In this document: piece after piece, positions 7,701 through 18,123 of the stretch
How positions within the stretch are numbered: position 1 is the first letter of the stretch
Layout of the letters: every line of letters begins with the position of its first letter
Assembly: GCA_024277615.1 (NCBI GenBank)
Contig: JAJRUW010000046.1
Span: 1-41,224 of the forward strand
From: Fidelibacterota bacterium
GTDB lineage: Bacteria > Fidelibacterota > Marinisomatia > SCGC-AAA003-L08 > JACNLC01
Reading direction: 5' to 3'
Length of the DNA: 41,224 nt
The notes under the pieces: model-generated
Seen by the model: the letters and a program-made list of their open reading frames with translations, nothing else
Told to the model about the DNA's origin: nothing
Databases searched by the model: none
Position numbers and translations under genes: made by a program

Positions 7701-8186
7701 ATGAACTACAATATTTTAAAATATATGGCCGTCGGAACAGCGATATTTACGGTTAATTGTTCCATCAATATCCCTCACGGTGACACTCCTAATGATGGCA
7801 AACCCGGAGAGAAGGACCAGGTTATAACTTCAAAGGCATCCCTGCCGCAGTACACTACCGAACGCTCAAAATATCCCAATGGTCAGTTAGAGTACGAGGC
7901 TTCATATCGAAACGGCAAATTGGACGGTACAGCAAAGCATTGGGATGAAAACGGTAACTTAATATCTACTGTAGAATACAGCAACGGGGAAATACATGGT
8001 AAATGGATATTATATTATCCGGACGGACAGGTTATGCAGGTCACTCAATACTTTCGGGGAAGGAAAAACGGATATGAGCGAAAATATCATCCGAACGGGC
8101 AAATCAGCTCAGAGGTTCAGTATCGCATGGATGAAAAAATATCCGCGATCATTCGCTGGGATTCAAAAGGAAAACTACTACACTGA
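7701..8186 (+). CDS. putative lipoprotein with MORN-type (YwqK-like) repeats
   Basis: The start chosen at 7701 gives a signal peptide (MNYNILKYMAVGTAIFTVNC) with a lipobox-like Cys. A longer frame from 7656 adds 15 residues without a better ribosome site. From about residue 55 onward the protein is built of repeats of the form YPNGQ-x-Y-x-NGK-x-DG, seen as YPNGQLEYEASYRNGKLDG, YSNGEIHGKW, YYPDGQVMQ and YHPNGQISSEVQY. This is the MORN_2/YwqK-type repeat found in many FCB proteins. YwqK itself is described as an antitoxin-like partner, but no toxin gene is adjacent here. Such repeats usually form an elongated beta-sheet, and the function is unknown. Confidence 0.75.
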   Translation: MNYNILKYMAVGTAIFTVNCSINIPHGDTPNDGKPGEKDQVITSKASLPQYTTERSKYPNGQLEYEASYRNGKLDGTAKHWDENGNLISTVEYSNGEIHGKWILYYPDGQVMQVTQYFRGRKNGYERKYHPNGQISSEVQYRMDEKISAIIRWDSKGKLLH

Positions 8187-8194
8187 TACCAGGA

Positions 8195-8437
8195 TCAATA
8201 TCCGTAATCCATATATTGTGTCCCGCCTAAAAACAAACTGGCAATAATAAAAAGCAGAATGTACAACGGAATACTCACTAATAAGCCTGCAATCAAATTA
8301 TGACCCAATACAGCAAAAGCCCTGCTTAAAAATCCGGAACTCAGAAGATTCGAATCCGGAAGACGCGATTTCAACTGATTAATCTCATTTTCAAGTTCCA
8401 AGACTTTCTGTTCCAGATAATAATTTTCACTCTCCAT
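8195..8437 (-). CDS. small coiled-coil protein with a C-terminal membrane helix
   Basis: The ATG at 8437 is preceded by AAAAGGGG at suitable spacing, so it is preferred over the upstream ATG at 8497. The 80-residue product starts with a heptad-rich segment (MESENYYLEQKVLELENEINQLKSR cut short here), then a linker. It then has a hydrophobic helix (about residues 45-70, LIAGLLVSIPLYILLFIIASLFL). It converges on the MORN-repeat gene with only eight bases between stop codons. I recognise no family. The layout would suit a small membrane-tethered oligomeric protein. Confidence 0.6.
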   Translation of the reverse strand: MESENYYLEQKVLELENEINQLKSRLPDSNLLSSGFLSRAFAVLGHNLIAGLLVSIPLYILLFIIASLFLGGTQYMDYGY

Positions 8438-8559
8438 TAAATGCCCCTTTTCAATCAATTTTAAAATATTAACGCTCTCAAATTTAGACGTAGTCAATTT
8501 ATATTTACATCAGGTTTTCAAATAAAATCCATTCAATAAAAAAAGCGGAGGCAGGATCC

Positions 8560-9072
8560 ATGAAGCGGAATATCATTTTTTATCGTCATGGTAAATCAGA
8601 CTGGAGTATAGAATATCCTGATGATCACGAACGTCCCCTGGCGGATAAAGGTATTCGAGGTTCGGAGTTAATGGGAAAACTCCTCACCCTCTCCGGGCAA
8701 ACTCCCGATCTGGTCATCACCTCATCAGCTGCCCGGGCTCGTCAAACAGCGGAGATATCCATCAAAACAGGCGGCTGGGAATGTCCTCTTAAAGTTCAGG
8801 GGATACTATACGGCGGCAATGCGGCTGCAATCGTGAAACTACTGAATAACCTGGATGATAAGTACCGCTGTGTCCTGTTGGTGGGACATGAACCTGCTTG
8901 GTCCGGTTTGGCTTCCTTTCTTATCGATGGGGGTAATCTCCGGTTTCCTACTGCCTGTATGGCAAGAATTGAGTTTAAAATTAATTCCTGGCAGGACCTC
9001 AAACCCGGTTTGGGCGAGTTACGCTGGCTCTTACAACCTGGATTTTTCCTCAAGGGAGCTTTCAATATATAA
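8560..9072 (+). CDS. sixA: SixA-like phosphohistidine phosphatase
   Basis: This 170-residue protein belongs to the histidine phosphatase (phosphoglycerate mutase-like) superfamily. The catalytic RHG triplet is at residues 9-11 (IIFYRHGKSDW), followed by the SixA-type SSAARARQTAE segment and the second catalytic His in LLVGHEPAW. E. coli SixA dephosphorylates phosphohistidine on HPt domains and on a phosphotransferase protein. Here the substrate is unknown, although the window encodes a histidine kinase elsewhere. A GCGGAGG ribosome site precedes the ATG. The length fits SixA (about 160 residues) better than larger mutases. Confidence 0.85.
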   Translation: MKRNIIFYRHGKSDWSIEYPDDHERPLADKGIRGSELMGKLLTLSGQTPDLVITSSAARARQTAEISIKTGGWECPLKVQGILYGGNAAAIVKLLNNLDDKYRCVLLVGHEPAWSGLASFLIDGGNLRFPTACMARIEFKINSWQDLKPGLGELRWLLQPGFFLKGAFNI

Positions 9073-9274
9073 ATTTTTCCTTCAGCCTAAAAAGATACAT
9101 CCGCAGATTTCGAAGAAGCATGGAATTCAGAATGTACCTTTTGTAAGATAGATTTATAGTAATCTTCCAGCCGATATATACTGAAAAGAAGCCTTTGGCG
9201 GGATTTAATATCACATTCAATATTGAAGTTTAACTTTAAATTTCCCATAAATCATCATCGGGATAACGGATCAA

Positions 9275-10294
9275 ATGACCTTTAAACAAACCGAACTATA
9301 TTTTGACAAAGATGCAGATATCTCCTTAATAAGGTCTAAAAATATCGGTATAATCGGTTACGGGAATCAGGGCAAAGCACAGGCACTGAACCTCAGAGAT
9401 TCCGGGTGCACAGTTAAAATTGGAGTTCGCAGAAATGGTAAATCCTGGCAGATCGCAGGCGATGATTCTTTCGAGGTCGGGAGTATTTCTGAAGTTGCGC
9501 ATTGGGCGGATTTAATCGCTGTGTTGCTCCCGGATCAGATTATGGCAGATGTGTTCAATAACCTGATTGCGCCTGAGTTGAAGGCCGGGAATGCCGTCTT
9601 ATTCGCCCATGGATACAATGTCCACTACGGTTACATCAGACTGGATGATAAACTCGATGTGATAATGGCTGCACCCAGTGGCGCCGGGAAGCTCGTCAGA
9701 GATATGTATGTTGCAGGTCGCGGTATCCCAAATTTGATTGCGATAAAGCAGGATTATAGTCAATCTGCTTTCTCATTGGCTCTAGCATATTCAAAAGCTA
9801 TCGGAGGTACACGTGCCGGTGCTTTTTTATCCTCATTTTCGGAGGAAGTGGAATCTGATCTGTTCGGAGAACAGGCCGTTCTCACAGGGGGTATCCCTCA
9901 ATTAGTGAGAGCTGCATTTGAAACTCTTGTAGATGAGGGTTTTCAACCTGTTGTGGCTTGGTTTGTCTGTTTCTACGAGTTGAAAATGGCAGTGGATCTC
10001 TTATGTGAAAGCGGTTTTTCCTTTTTTTATCGGAGTATCAGTGACACTGCGGAATTTGGCGGATACACCAGAGGGAGGCGTTTGGTGGACCCTGAAATGA
10101 GGCTGAAAATGAAACAAATTTTAGAGGAAATCAGAAACGGAAACTTTGCCAGGGAATGGCAGCTGGAGAAAGATAAAGGGTTCGCAGAATTACAAAAGTT
10201 GCGTTTGGGAGAGCAGACGGGACTCATCGAAGTTGTGACTGAATTTATGCTGGGTAAATTATCTACGAGCTCAAAAGAAGAGGGCACAGGTTAA
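9275..10294 (+). CDS. ketol-acid reductoisomerase-like protein with altered active site
   Basis: The 339-residue product aligns over its whole length with class I ketol-acid reductoisomerase (IlvC), the NADPH- and magnesium-dependent enzyme of branched-chain amino-acid synthesis. The nucleotide fold is intact (GYGNQG, residues 28-33), as are AHG (His112), SDLFGEQ (Asp195, Glu199), YELK (Glu235) and SIS (Ser256). Two conserved catalytic positions differ. The Lys of the APKGPG motif is Ser135 (APSGAG), and the Glu of the YFEC motif is Val231 (WFVC). The His before ELK is Tyr234, and the His of QGHAHA is Lys34. No ilvB, ilvN, ilvD or leu genes flank it. It is followed after three bases by a TPR protein. 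It may use another substrate or lack isomerase activity, so I do not assign ilvC. Confidence 0.85.
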   Translation: MTFKQTELYFDKDADISLIRSKNIGIIGYGNQGKAQALNLRDSGCTVKIGVRRNGKSWQIAGDDSFEVGSISEVAHWADLIAVLLPDQIMADVFNNLIAPELKAGNAVLFAHGYNVHYGYIRLDDKLDVIMAAPSGAGKLVRDMYVAGRGIPNLIAIKQDYSQSAFSLALAYSKAIGGTRAGAFLSSFSEEVESDLFGEQAVLTGGIPQLVRAAFETLVDEGFQPVVAWFVCFYELKMAVDLLCESGFSFFYRSISDTAEFGGYTRGRRLVDPEMRLKMKQILEEIRNGNFAREWQLEKDKGFAELQKLRLGEQTGLIEVVTEFMLGKLSTSSKEEGTG

Positions 10295-10297
10295 AAT

Positions 10298-11440
10298 TTG
10301 AGATTTCATTTGAGTATGTACTGTCTCTTATTACTGCTTTTTTCAGCAGTATCAGCTCAGCATTCTCTAATTTCCCCGGCACAACCCCTGGTCGAAAGTG
10401 GAATAAACGCTCTCTATAACTATCAATTTGATCAGGCCATAACCCTGCTGGATTCGGCTAGGAATACTGATCCGGAACATCCGGTTGCACCATTTATTCT
10501 CATTGCCGCCAAATGGTTGAAAGCACAGACAGAGTTAGGTTATGATTCTTCGTATGTGGTTCTGATCAGGGAAGCAGGGAAGGCGGTTCCCGTTTATAAA
10601 CAACTAATCAAAGCTCATCCTGAAAATGCGGAATATTATTTATATTTGGGTTCAACTTATGGAATTCGCGCCAGGGTGGCTCTTGCTCAAAAGGCGTGGA
10701 TCGATGTCCTCTATTCCGGTTACCAGGGTTATAAGATGGTCAGGATTGCTCAGGCCCTGCAACCGGCTTTGTGGGATACGTATATGCCTAAAGGCAGCCT
10801 GGAGTATTATGCCAGTAAATCACCGCAGATAATTCAATGGATGGCGGAATTGTTTGGGATTGATGTGGATACCCGACAAGGGCTTATCGATCTGAAAATT
10901 GCAGCTAGATTATCTCATTACAGCTGGATAGAAGCTTCAAATATGCTGGTCTATGCCAATCTTTATTTAGAGAAGAACTATGAAGAGGCACTGCTTTGGG
11001 TGGAGCCGTTGGTAAACCGATTTCCCCGGCATCCGTTTTTTGCATTTTTAAAAGGAGAGGCGCTCGCAAAAGCAGGGAAATGGGAACAGCTCGATGCAAT
11101 GATGCCGGACCTCGAAAATTTTACAAATACAGAATTGTTCCTTCCGCGCAATGAGTGCCAAATCAAATTGTCCTATATTCGTGCTCTGAAGACATTTGCC
11201 AACGGGCAATACGAGGATACGATAACTCTGACCACCTGGATGATCGATAACTATTATATGGAATTTGACTGGTTACTGGGATTTGCCCATAATTTACGGG
11301 GAAATTCTTATGATTTATTGGGTGAACGCGAACTGGCCATCAGAGATTATCGTGTAACAGCCCGGCTGGAAAACAGATATCCGGAGGTTGAAGAGGCCAA
11401 AAAATTGTTGACCAGACCCTATAAGTTGAGTGTTAGATAA
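10298..11440 (+). CDS. secreted TPR-repeat protein of unknown function
   Basis: The product (380 residues) begins at a TTG three bases after the reductoisomerase-like stop, with AGG eight bases upstream. Starting at the later ATG (10316) would leave no ribosome site. A signal peptide (LLLLLFSAVSAQ) is clear, so the protein is periplasmic or outer-membrane associated. Helical repeat units are seen at about residues 30-65 (ALYNYQFDQAITLLDSA...DPEHP), 100-120 and 220-260 (NYEEALLWVEPLV...PRHP). Another unit lies near 295-365, typical of tetratricopeptide scaffolds that bind partner proteins. It is probably translated from the same message as the reductoisomerase-like gene, which is an odd partner for an exported scaffold. 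No specific family is recognised. Confidence 0.75.
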   Translation: MRFHLSMYCLLLLLFSAVSAQHSLISPAQPLVESGINALYNYQFDQAITLLDSARNTDPEHPVAPFILIAAKWLKAQTELGYDSSYVVLIREAGKAVPVYKQLIKAHPENAEYYLYLGSTYGIRARVALAQKAWIDVLYSGYQGYKMVRIAQALQPALWDTYMPKGSLEYYASKSPQIIQWMAELFGIDVDTRQGLIDLKIAARLSHYSWIEASNMLVYANLYLEKNYEEALLWVEPLVNRFPRHPFFAFLKGEALAKAGKWEQLDAMMPDLENFTNTELFLPRNECQIKLSYIRALKTFANGQYEDTITLTTWMIDNYYMEFDWLLGFAHNLRGNSYDLLGERELAIRDYRVTARLENRYPEVEEAKKLLTRPYKLSVR

Positions 11441-11600
11441 TCAATCTGTAGCGCATTTTGTTATTTTTGAAGGTAGTTTTAATTTACCTGAAGTTGCTCA
11501 CAGAATTATAATCAATATTCCGGTGGGATCTGACACCAAACAAATTTAAAAATCACTCTCAACAGCAAGTTCAGGACGTGTAATTTTACCCCCTATTAAA

Positions 11601-12377
11601 ATGGCAGATAAAAATAAATATTGTTTTAAACACCTGAGCTATGCAAGATGGCCGACGAGAGTTGTAAAAATTGGTGATTTACCTCTGGGTGGAGATTATC
11701 CCATACGAATTCAATCCATGACCACAACCAACACTCTGGACGTTGCAGGTACGGTGGAACAATCCCTTCGAATGATCGAGGCCGGTTGTGAATATGTTCG
11801 CATTACTGCACCTGGTATTAAGGAAGCTGAAAAACTCGGCGAGATTAAAAAAGCATTAAAAGCCAGAGGATACGTTGTTCCTTTGATAGCAGACATTCAT
11901 TACACACCAAAAGCGGCTGAAATTGCAGCCCGGATTGTCGAAAAAGTCAGGATTAATCCCGGTAATTATTACAATCGGAAGCAGAATGGTCTTTTCGAAT
12001 ATACTGATGCTCAAAATGCTGCAGAATTTGAGAATATTTATCGGAAATTTTCACCTCTGGTAAAAATCTGTAAAGAATATGGTACAGCCCTGCGCATCGG
12101 CACGAATCATGGTTCCCTATCTCAGCGGATTATGAGCCGGTTCGGGGATACTCCTTTGGGTATGGTGGAGTCAGCGCTTGAATATATCCGCATCTGTGAG
12201 GACCTCAAATTTTACGATATTGTACTTTCGATGAAATCCAGTAACCCCCTCATAATGGTACAGGCTTACAGGCTGCTGGTACAGCGGATGATGGCTGAGC
12301 AGATGAACTATCCTCTGCATTTGGGTGTTACCGAGGCCGGTGAAGGGATTGAGGGCAGGATAAAATCTGCCGTCTGA
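11601..12377 (+). CDS. ispG: IspG (GcpE) N-terminal part, ended by an in-frame TGA
   Basis: This is the TIM-barrel domain of 4-hydroxy-3-methylbut-2-enyl-diphosphate synthase, the [4Fe-4S] enzyme that makes HMBPP in the MEP isoprenoid pathway. The signature segments are VKIGDLPLGGDYPIRIQSMT, ADIHYTPKAA, RINPGN and GVTEAGEG. The frame stops at TGA (12375-12377), directly after GRIKSAV. In homologues the next residues are GIGTLLEDG. Here the codons after the TGA read IGTLLEDGLGDTIRVSL in the same frame, so the TGA sits exactly where a Gly (GGA) belongs. As written, the N-terminal piece lacks the iron-sulfur cysteines and would be inactive alone. Confidence 0.9.
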   Translation: MADKNKYCFKHLSYARWPTRVVKIGDLPLGGDYPIRIQSMTTTNTLDVAGTVEQSLRMIEAGCEYVRITAPGIKEAEKLGEIKKALKARGYVVPLIADIHYTPKAAEIAARIVEKVRINPGNYYNRKQNGLFEYTDAQNAAEFENIYRKFSPLVKICKEYGTALRIGTNHGSLSQRIMSRFGDTPLGMVESALEYIRICEDLKFYDIVLSMKSSNPLIMVQAYRLLVQRMMAEQMNYPLHLGVTEAGEGIEGRIKSAV

Positions 12378-13541
12378 ATTGGAACCCTGCTGGAGGACGG
12401 CCTGGGGGATACGATCAGGGTTTCTTTGACGGAAGAGCCTGAAAGGGAGATCCCCGTTGCCAGGCAGATTGTTAAGCGTTACGAAAACCGCAGCAGTTCA
12501 ACTTACAAATCAGAGGATAAATTGCTTGAATGGGATACCTCCGAATTTAAGCGCAGAAAAACAGTTGCGGTCGATAATATCGGCGGAGCCCACCAGCCGG
12601 TTGTGATTCAGTCAGCTCCGGAGATTTTAAACAATTCAGCGTTGAAGCAGTTCGGCTTCCGGGAGGTTGGAGAAAGATGGCTTCCGCGGAATATCCATGC
12701 TGACTATCTGTATTGCGCAGTTGATGGAGGGGCTGATACCTGGCCTGAGGACTTGGGCCTGATAATAAAACCTGAACGCTTCGCAACTGTCTGCACGAAA
12801 AATGCAGCTGCCACGGTTCTCTTGACAATGCAGGAATACAGGTCAGTGGAAATTCCGAATGATGCAGTGATTTTTCTTCAGATAACACCGGATGAAATTC
12901 CCGCCTGTATTGAGGAAATTCCGGCAGAGGCGATACTCGTTTTATCCTCTCAGGAACAGTACCCGCTTCACCGGTTGCGGAGTGCCATTCTTGAACTTAT
13001 ACATCACAATTCAAGAAATCCGGTTGTAATCAAACTTGATTATCACCAATTAACGGACTCCGAGTTTCTAATAGCTGCCTCAATAGATCTTGGAGCGCTG
13101 CTTCTTGAGGGATTATGCGATGGAGTATGGGTTGACCCGCCAGGTGAATTTGCTCTGGAGCTTATCTTCAGCCTGTTGCAGGCCACCAGAACCCGGATCA
13201 CAAAAACCGATTTCATCTCCTGCCCTTCCTGTGGCCGGACTTTATTCGATTTACAGGAAACCAGCGCATACATACGGGCACGAACTGCTCATCTCAAAGG
13301 CCTTAAAATAGCCATCATGGGATGTATCGTAAACGGACCCGGGGAAATGGCGGATGCTGATTACGGATATGTCGGTTCAGGAAGAGGACGTATTTCACTT
13401 TATCGGGGGAAAACGATTGTGAAAAAGAACATCAAAACGGAGGGAGCAGTTGATGAATTGGTAGAACTGATCCGACAGGACGGGAATTGGAAGGAACCTG
13501 AAAACAACTTTGTAAATAGTGATAACCGGGGAGCAGTTTAA
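12378..13541 (+). CDS. ispG: IspG (GcpE) C-terminal part, in frame after the TGA
   Basis: This frame continues IspG from IGTLLEDG to the natural TAA. The first usable start is a TTG at 12426. It contains the large middle insert found in the long, plant- and FCB-type IspG (about 640 residues in total when joined). It also contains the C-terminal cluster domain with SCPSCGRTLFDL and GCIVNGPGEMADADYG, which supply the three Cys and one Glu ligands of the [4Fe-4S] cluster. The joined gene spans 647 codons including the inner TGA. The sequence on both sides is well conserved, without the decay expected of an old pseudogene. The lesion is therefore recent, recoded or a base-call error. Confidence 0.88.
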   Translation: MGTLLEDGLGDTIRVSLTEEPEREIPVARQIVKRYENRSSSTYKSEDKLLEWDTSEFKRRKTVAVDNIGGAHQPVVIQSAPEILNNSALKQFGFREVGERWLPRNIHADYLYCAVDGGADTWPEDLGLIIKPERFATVCTKNAAATVLLTMQEYRSVEIPNDAVIFLQITPDEIPACIEEIPAEAILVLSSQEQYPLHRLRSAILELIHHNSRNPVVIKLDYHQLTDSEFLIAASIDLGALLLEGLCDGVWVDPPGEFALELIFSLLQATRTRITKTDFISCPSCGRTLFDLQETSAYIRARTAHLKGLKIAIMGCIVNGPGEMADADYGYVGSGRGRISLYRGKTIVKKNIKTEGAVDELVELIRQDGNWKEPENNFVNSDNRGAV

Positions 13542-15083
13542 ATGTTTGCACGAGTACTGTCAAGCGCAGTTTTGGGTATCAATGCTTACATCGTTAAAGT
13601 GGAGGCACATCTTGAAAATGTCAGACCCCCATCCTTTACGACTGTAGGTCTGCCTGAAGGTGCTGTCCGCGAAAGTAAGGAGCGGGTCATGGCTGCAATA
13701 AAGAATTCAGGTTTCTGGGTCCCTCAGAAAAGAATTACTATTAACCTGGCACCGGCGGATATCCGGAAAGAGGGTTCCGCTTTTGACCTGCCCATCGCCA
13801 TTGGACTTCTTGCCGCTCAGAATGTAGTGGAAGATAAATATCTGGACCGCATAATTCTCGTCGGCGAATTGAGTCTGGATGGCAGACTTCGACCGGTTAA
13901 AGGAATCCTGCCCATTTGTCTGAACGCACGGGCAGCAGGGATTAAGGGAATTATTCTGCCTGATGAAAACATCAGGGAAGCTTCGTATGTTACTGACTTG
14001 AGAATTGCCGGCGTTAGTTCGCTCACTGAGGCAATTGATTTACTAAACGGAAACAAAGAAATAGCCCGTACTGTGCATCAGCAGAAAAATGAAATGCTAA
14101 AATTCAGCGAGTCTTACCTTGATTTTTCGGATGTGAAGGGTCAGGAAAATGTCAAAAGAGCCATGGAGGTTGCAGCAGCCGGAGCTCATAATATACTGCT
14201 GATCGGTCCGCCCGGTAGCGGGAAAACTATGCTTGCAAAAAGACTTCCGGGCATTCTGCCGGCATTGACAATCGAGGAAGCTCTCGAAACCACAAAAATT
14301 CACTCTGTGGCCGGTATGATGGATATTAACGAAGGAATAGTGAGAAATCGTCCCTTCAGGTCCCCCCATCATACTATCAGTGATGTGGGACTAATAGGCG
14401 GCGGCGGCGTACCAAAACCGGGCGAGGTCAGCCTGTCACACAACGGAGTCCTGTTCCTGGATGAATTGCCGGAGTTTAAAAAAAATGTTCTGGAAGTGAT
14501 GCGTCAACCGCTTGAAAATCTGGAAGTCACAATTTCCAGGGCAAAAGTATCATTAACCTATCCGGCAAATTTTATGCTGGTCGCGGCGATGAACCCCTGT
14601 CCCTGCGGCTATTATACCGACCCCGGGAACGACTGTACCTGTAATCCGATGATGATCCAGAAGTATTTGTCAAGAATTTCCGGACCGCTTTTGGACAGGA
14701 TCGATCTTCATGTTGATGTCCCGCCGGTTCCCTATGCAGAACTTACAAATAAAAATCGCTGTGAAAGCTCTGAGGGTATCCGCCAAAGAGTTCAACAGGC
14801 AAGAGAAATTCAAACTTCACGATTTTCTGATAATCCGGATTTGCATGCCAATGCAGGTATGGAAAAAGCGGAAATTGAGAAATATTGCGAAATTGGCGAA
14901 GAAGGAAAAGCCCTCCTGAAAACAGCCATGGAAAAACTGGGGTTGTCTGCCCGGGCCTATGATCGCATTCTAAAAGTCTCGAGAACGATTGCTGATATTG
15001 AAGGCAGCGAAGTCATCAAAACGGAACATCTCAGTGAAGCTATCCAGTATCGTTCACTTGACAGATCTATGTGGGCAGGTTAA
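13542..15083 (+). CDS. comM: YifB/ComM family AAA+ Mg-chelatase-like ATPase
   Basis: The 513-residue protein has an N-terminal Lon-like fold region (about 20-165), then an AAA+ domain with Walker A GPPGSGKT (222-229) and Walker B VLFLDELPEF (313-322). It ends with the Mg-chelatase C-terminal helical domain. CPCGYYTDPG and GPLLDRIDLHV are hallmark segments of the family, and the length is typical. ComM is a hexameric helicase that promotes branch migration during natural transformation in Vibrio and relatives. The same role here is likely but inferred. The ATG follows the ispG stop with no gap, so the two are probably co-transcribed. Confidence 0.92.
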   Translation: MFARVLSSAVLGINAYIVKVEAHLENVRPPSFTTVGLPEGAVRESKERVMAAIKNSGFWVPQKRITINLAPADIRKEGSAFDLPIAIGLLAAQNVVEDKYLDRIILVGELSLDGRLRPVKGILPICLNARAAGIKGIILPDENIREASYVTDLRIAGVSSLTEAIDLLNGNKEIARTVHQQKNEMLKFSESYLDFSDVKGQENVKRAMEVAAAGAHNILLIGPPGSGKTMLAKRLPGILPALTIEEALETTKIHSVAGMMDINEGIVRNRPFRSPHHTISDVGLIGGGGVPKPGEVSLSHNGVLFLDELPEFKKNVLEVMRQPLENLEVTISRAKVSLTYPANFMLVAAMNPCPCGYYTDPGNDCTCNPMMIQKYLSRISGPLLDRIDLHVDVPPVPYAELTNKNRCESSEGIRQRVQQAREIQTSRFSDNPDLHANAGMEKAEIEKYCEIGEEGKALLKTAMEKLGLSARAYDRILKVSRTIADIEGSEVIKTEHLSEAIQYRSLDRSMWAG

Positions 15084-15136
15084 ATCAACATTGTGCGGTA
15101 TCGAAATAATTAAAATAACATTAGCGAGCAGATATT

Positions 15137-15574
15137 TTGAAAATATTAATTAAACCACTTACAAAAACCGCTTCTGAATATTACCGGGATCACGGTCATT
15201 TCCATGAAGGAGATGCGGGGCTCGATCTGTATATTCTGGAGGACATCTGTTTTGACGCAGGGGAGACAAAGCTCATAAAACTTGGAATAACCTGTGAACC
15301 TGTTGACGGCAAAGCTTATTATCTGTTTCCGAGATCCAGCATCGGCAAAACCCCGATCCGGATGGCAAATTCAATCGGCCTGATTGACGGCGGATATCGG
15401 GGTGAGATCATGGCAATTTGTGATAATATCAAATCCTTTCCCTATGTTGTTGAGAAAGGTCAGCGCTTATTTCAACTGGTGGCTGCCGACAGTTCCCCCA
15501 TTGAATTTGAACTGGTTGGCAAGCTCAGCGATACTTCACGCGGTAAGGGCGGCTTTGGCAGTACGGGAAAGTAA
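15137..15574 (+). CDS. dut: dUTP diphosphatase
   Basis: The 145-residue protein shows the five motifs of trimeric dUTPase: DAGLDL (26-31), PRSSIG (65-70), GLIDGGYRGE (81-90, catalytic Asp84), KGQRLFQLV (107-115) and the glycine-rich RGKGGFGSTG tail (135-144). It hydrolyses dUTP to dUMP, which keeps uracil out of DNA and supplies thymidylate synthesis. The start is a TTG with a weak ribosome site. It lies 53 bases after comM and may share its transcript. The intact C-terminal motif indicates a working enzyme rather than a dCTP deaminase relative. Confidence 0.9.
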   Translation: MKILIKPLTKTASEYYRDHGHFHEGDAGLDLYILEDICFDAGETKLIKLGITCEPVDGKAYYLFPRSSIGKTPIRMANSIGLIDGGYRGEIMAICDNIKSFPYVVEKGQRLFQLVAADSSPIEFELVGKLSDTSRGKGGFGSTGK

Positions 15575-15713
15575 TTTTTCTACGAAACCGGACTTCGCAG
15601 CAACAAAAATAATATTATTTAATCGTAGGTTAATGAGACAACTGTCCGGGCTATGTCATATAGTCATATTCCCTGGCTGGCATTAAGTTTGTAAAACAGC
15701 GCCCGTATTAAGA

Positions 15714-15743
15714 TTGTTACAGCTTTAATAAGTTTAATATAAA
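15714..15743 (+). promoter_or_regulatory. possible promoter of groES-groEL
   Basis: TTGTTA (15714-15719) and TATAAA (15738-15743) are 18 bases apart and lie about 27 bases before the groES start. The groES ribosome site AGGAG follows downstream. No CIRCE operator (TTAGCACTC-N9-GAGTGCTAA) is visible between dut and groES, so HrcA control is not supported. Confidence 0.35.
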
Positions 15744-15769
15744 ACAAAAAAATAATTAGGAGATAAAAG

Positions 15770-17717
<1,948 letters not shown>

Positions 17718-17735
17718 TCCATCACGACAGCTATC

Positions 17736-17768
17736 AAAAAAAGTCCGGCTTGGCCGGACTTTTTTTTT
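17736..17768 (+). terminator. intrinsic terminator of groES-groEL
   Basis: AGTCCGGC, loop TTG and GCCGGACT form a perfect 8-bp GC-rich stem. It is flanked by seven A on the left and eight further T on the right, a classical intrinsic terminator directly behind groEL. The A run means it could also act on the minus strand. Confidence 0.92.
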
Positions 17769-17823
17769 ATTTCTTGCGGTTGTCTAATACGAAAATATAG
17801 TCAGTTGGTTCTGCTGATTTAAA

Positions 17824-18048
17824 TCAAATCCTGACAAAATAGATTATGAGTACTAACAGAAACGCAACTACCAGCATCAAAAAAATATTGCTAATGAGGT
17901 AAGGGAAAATGAAGAAGGCAATTCCGGCGTATTTCGGGATGAGAGCTTTCTGCTTTCTGCCATAGATAAAAAATCCTGTTCCCAGGGCTCCCATCATCAT
18001 CCTCCAAAATAAGAGTGTAGGTTCAGGCATTTGGGTAATACCATTCAT
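17824..18048 (-). CDS. small membrane protein of unknown function
   Basis: The 74-residue product has two predicted membrane helices (about 12-30 and 40-72). Between them lies a short basic loop, GRKQKALIPKYAG. The PEPTLLFWRMMMGALGTGFF start resembles short proteins sometimes labelled amino-acid transport protein in databases, but that label carries no tested function. An alternative start six codons in (MPEPTLL) is equally plausible because neither ATG has a clear ribosome site. The gene converges on groEL and is bracketed by two hairpin terminators that share the same AAGTCCGG stem, so it is a separate unit. Confidence 0.6.
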   Translation of the reverse strand: MNGITQMPEPTLLFWRMMMGALGTGFFIYGRKQKALIPKYAGIAFFIFPYLISNIFLMLVVAFLLVLIIYFVRI

Positions 18049-18123
18049 GGTATCTAAAAACTTGCATTTTCCGCATATCTGAAATTAAGTCGGCTTAAAA
18101 TAATTTAAAAGTTAAATGTGATA

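Noticed and set aside
12375-12377. Genome-wide reading of TGA as glycine, or selenocysteine
   Set aside because: Several neighbouring genes end naturally in TGA, and the position is a Gly in homologues without a redox role. A single-site event or error is simpler.
15575-15769. CIRCE operator before groES
   Set aside because: No TTAGCACTC/GAGTGCTAA inverted repeat is present.
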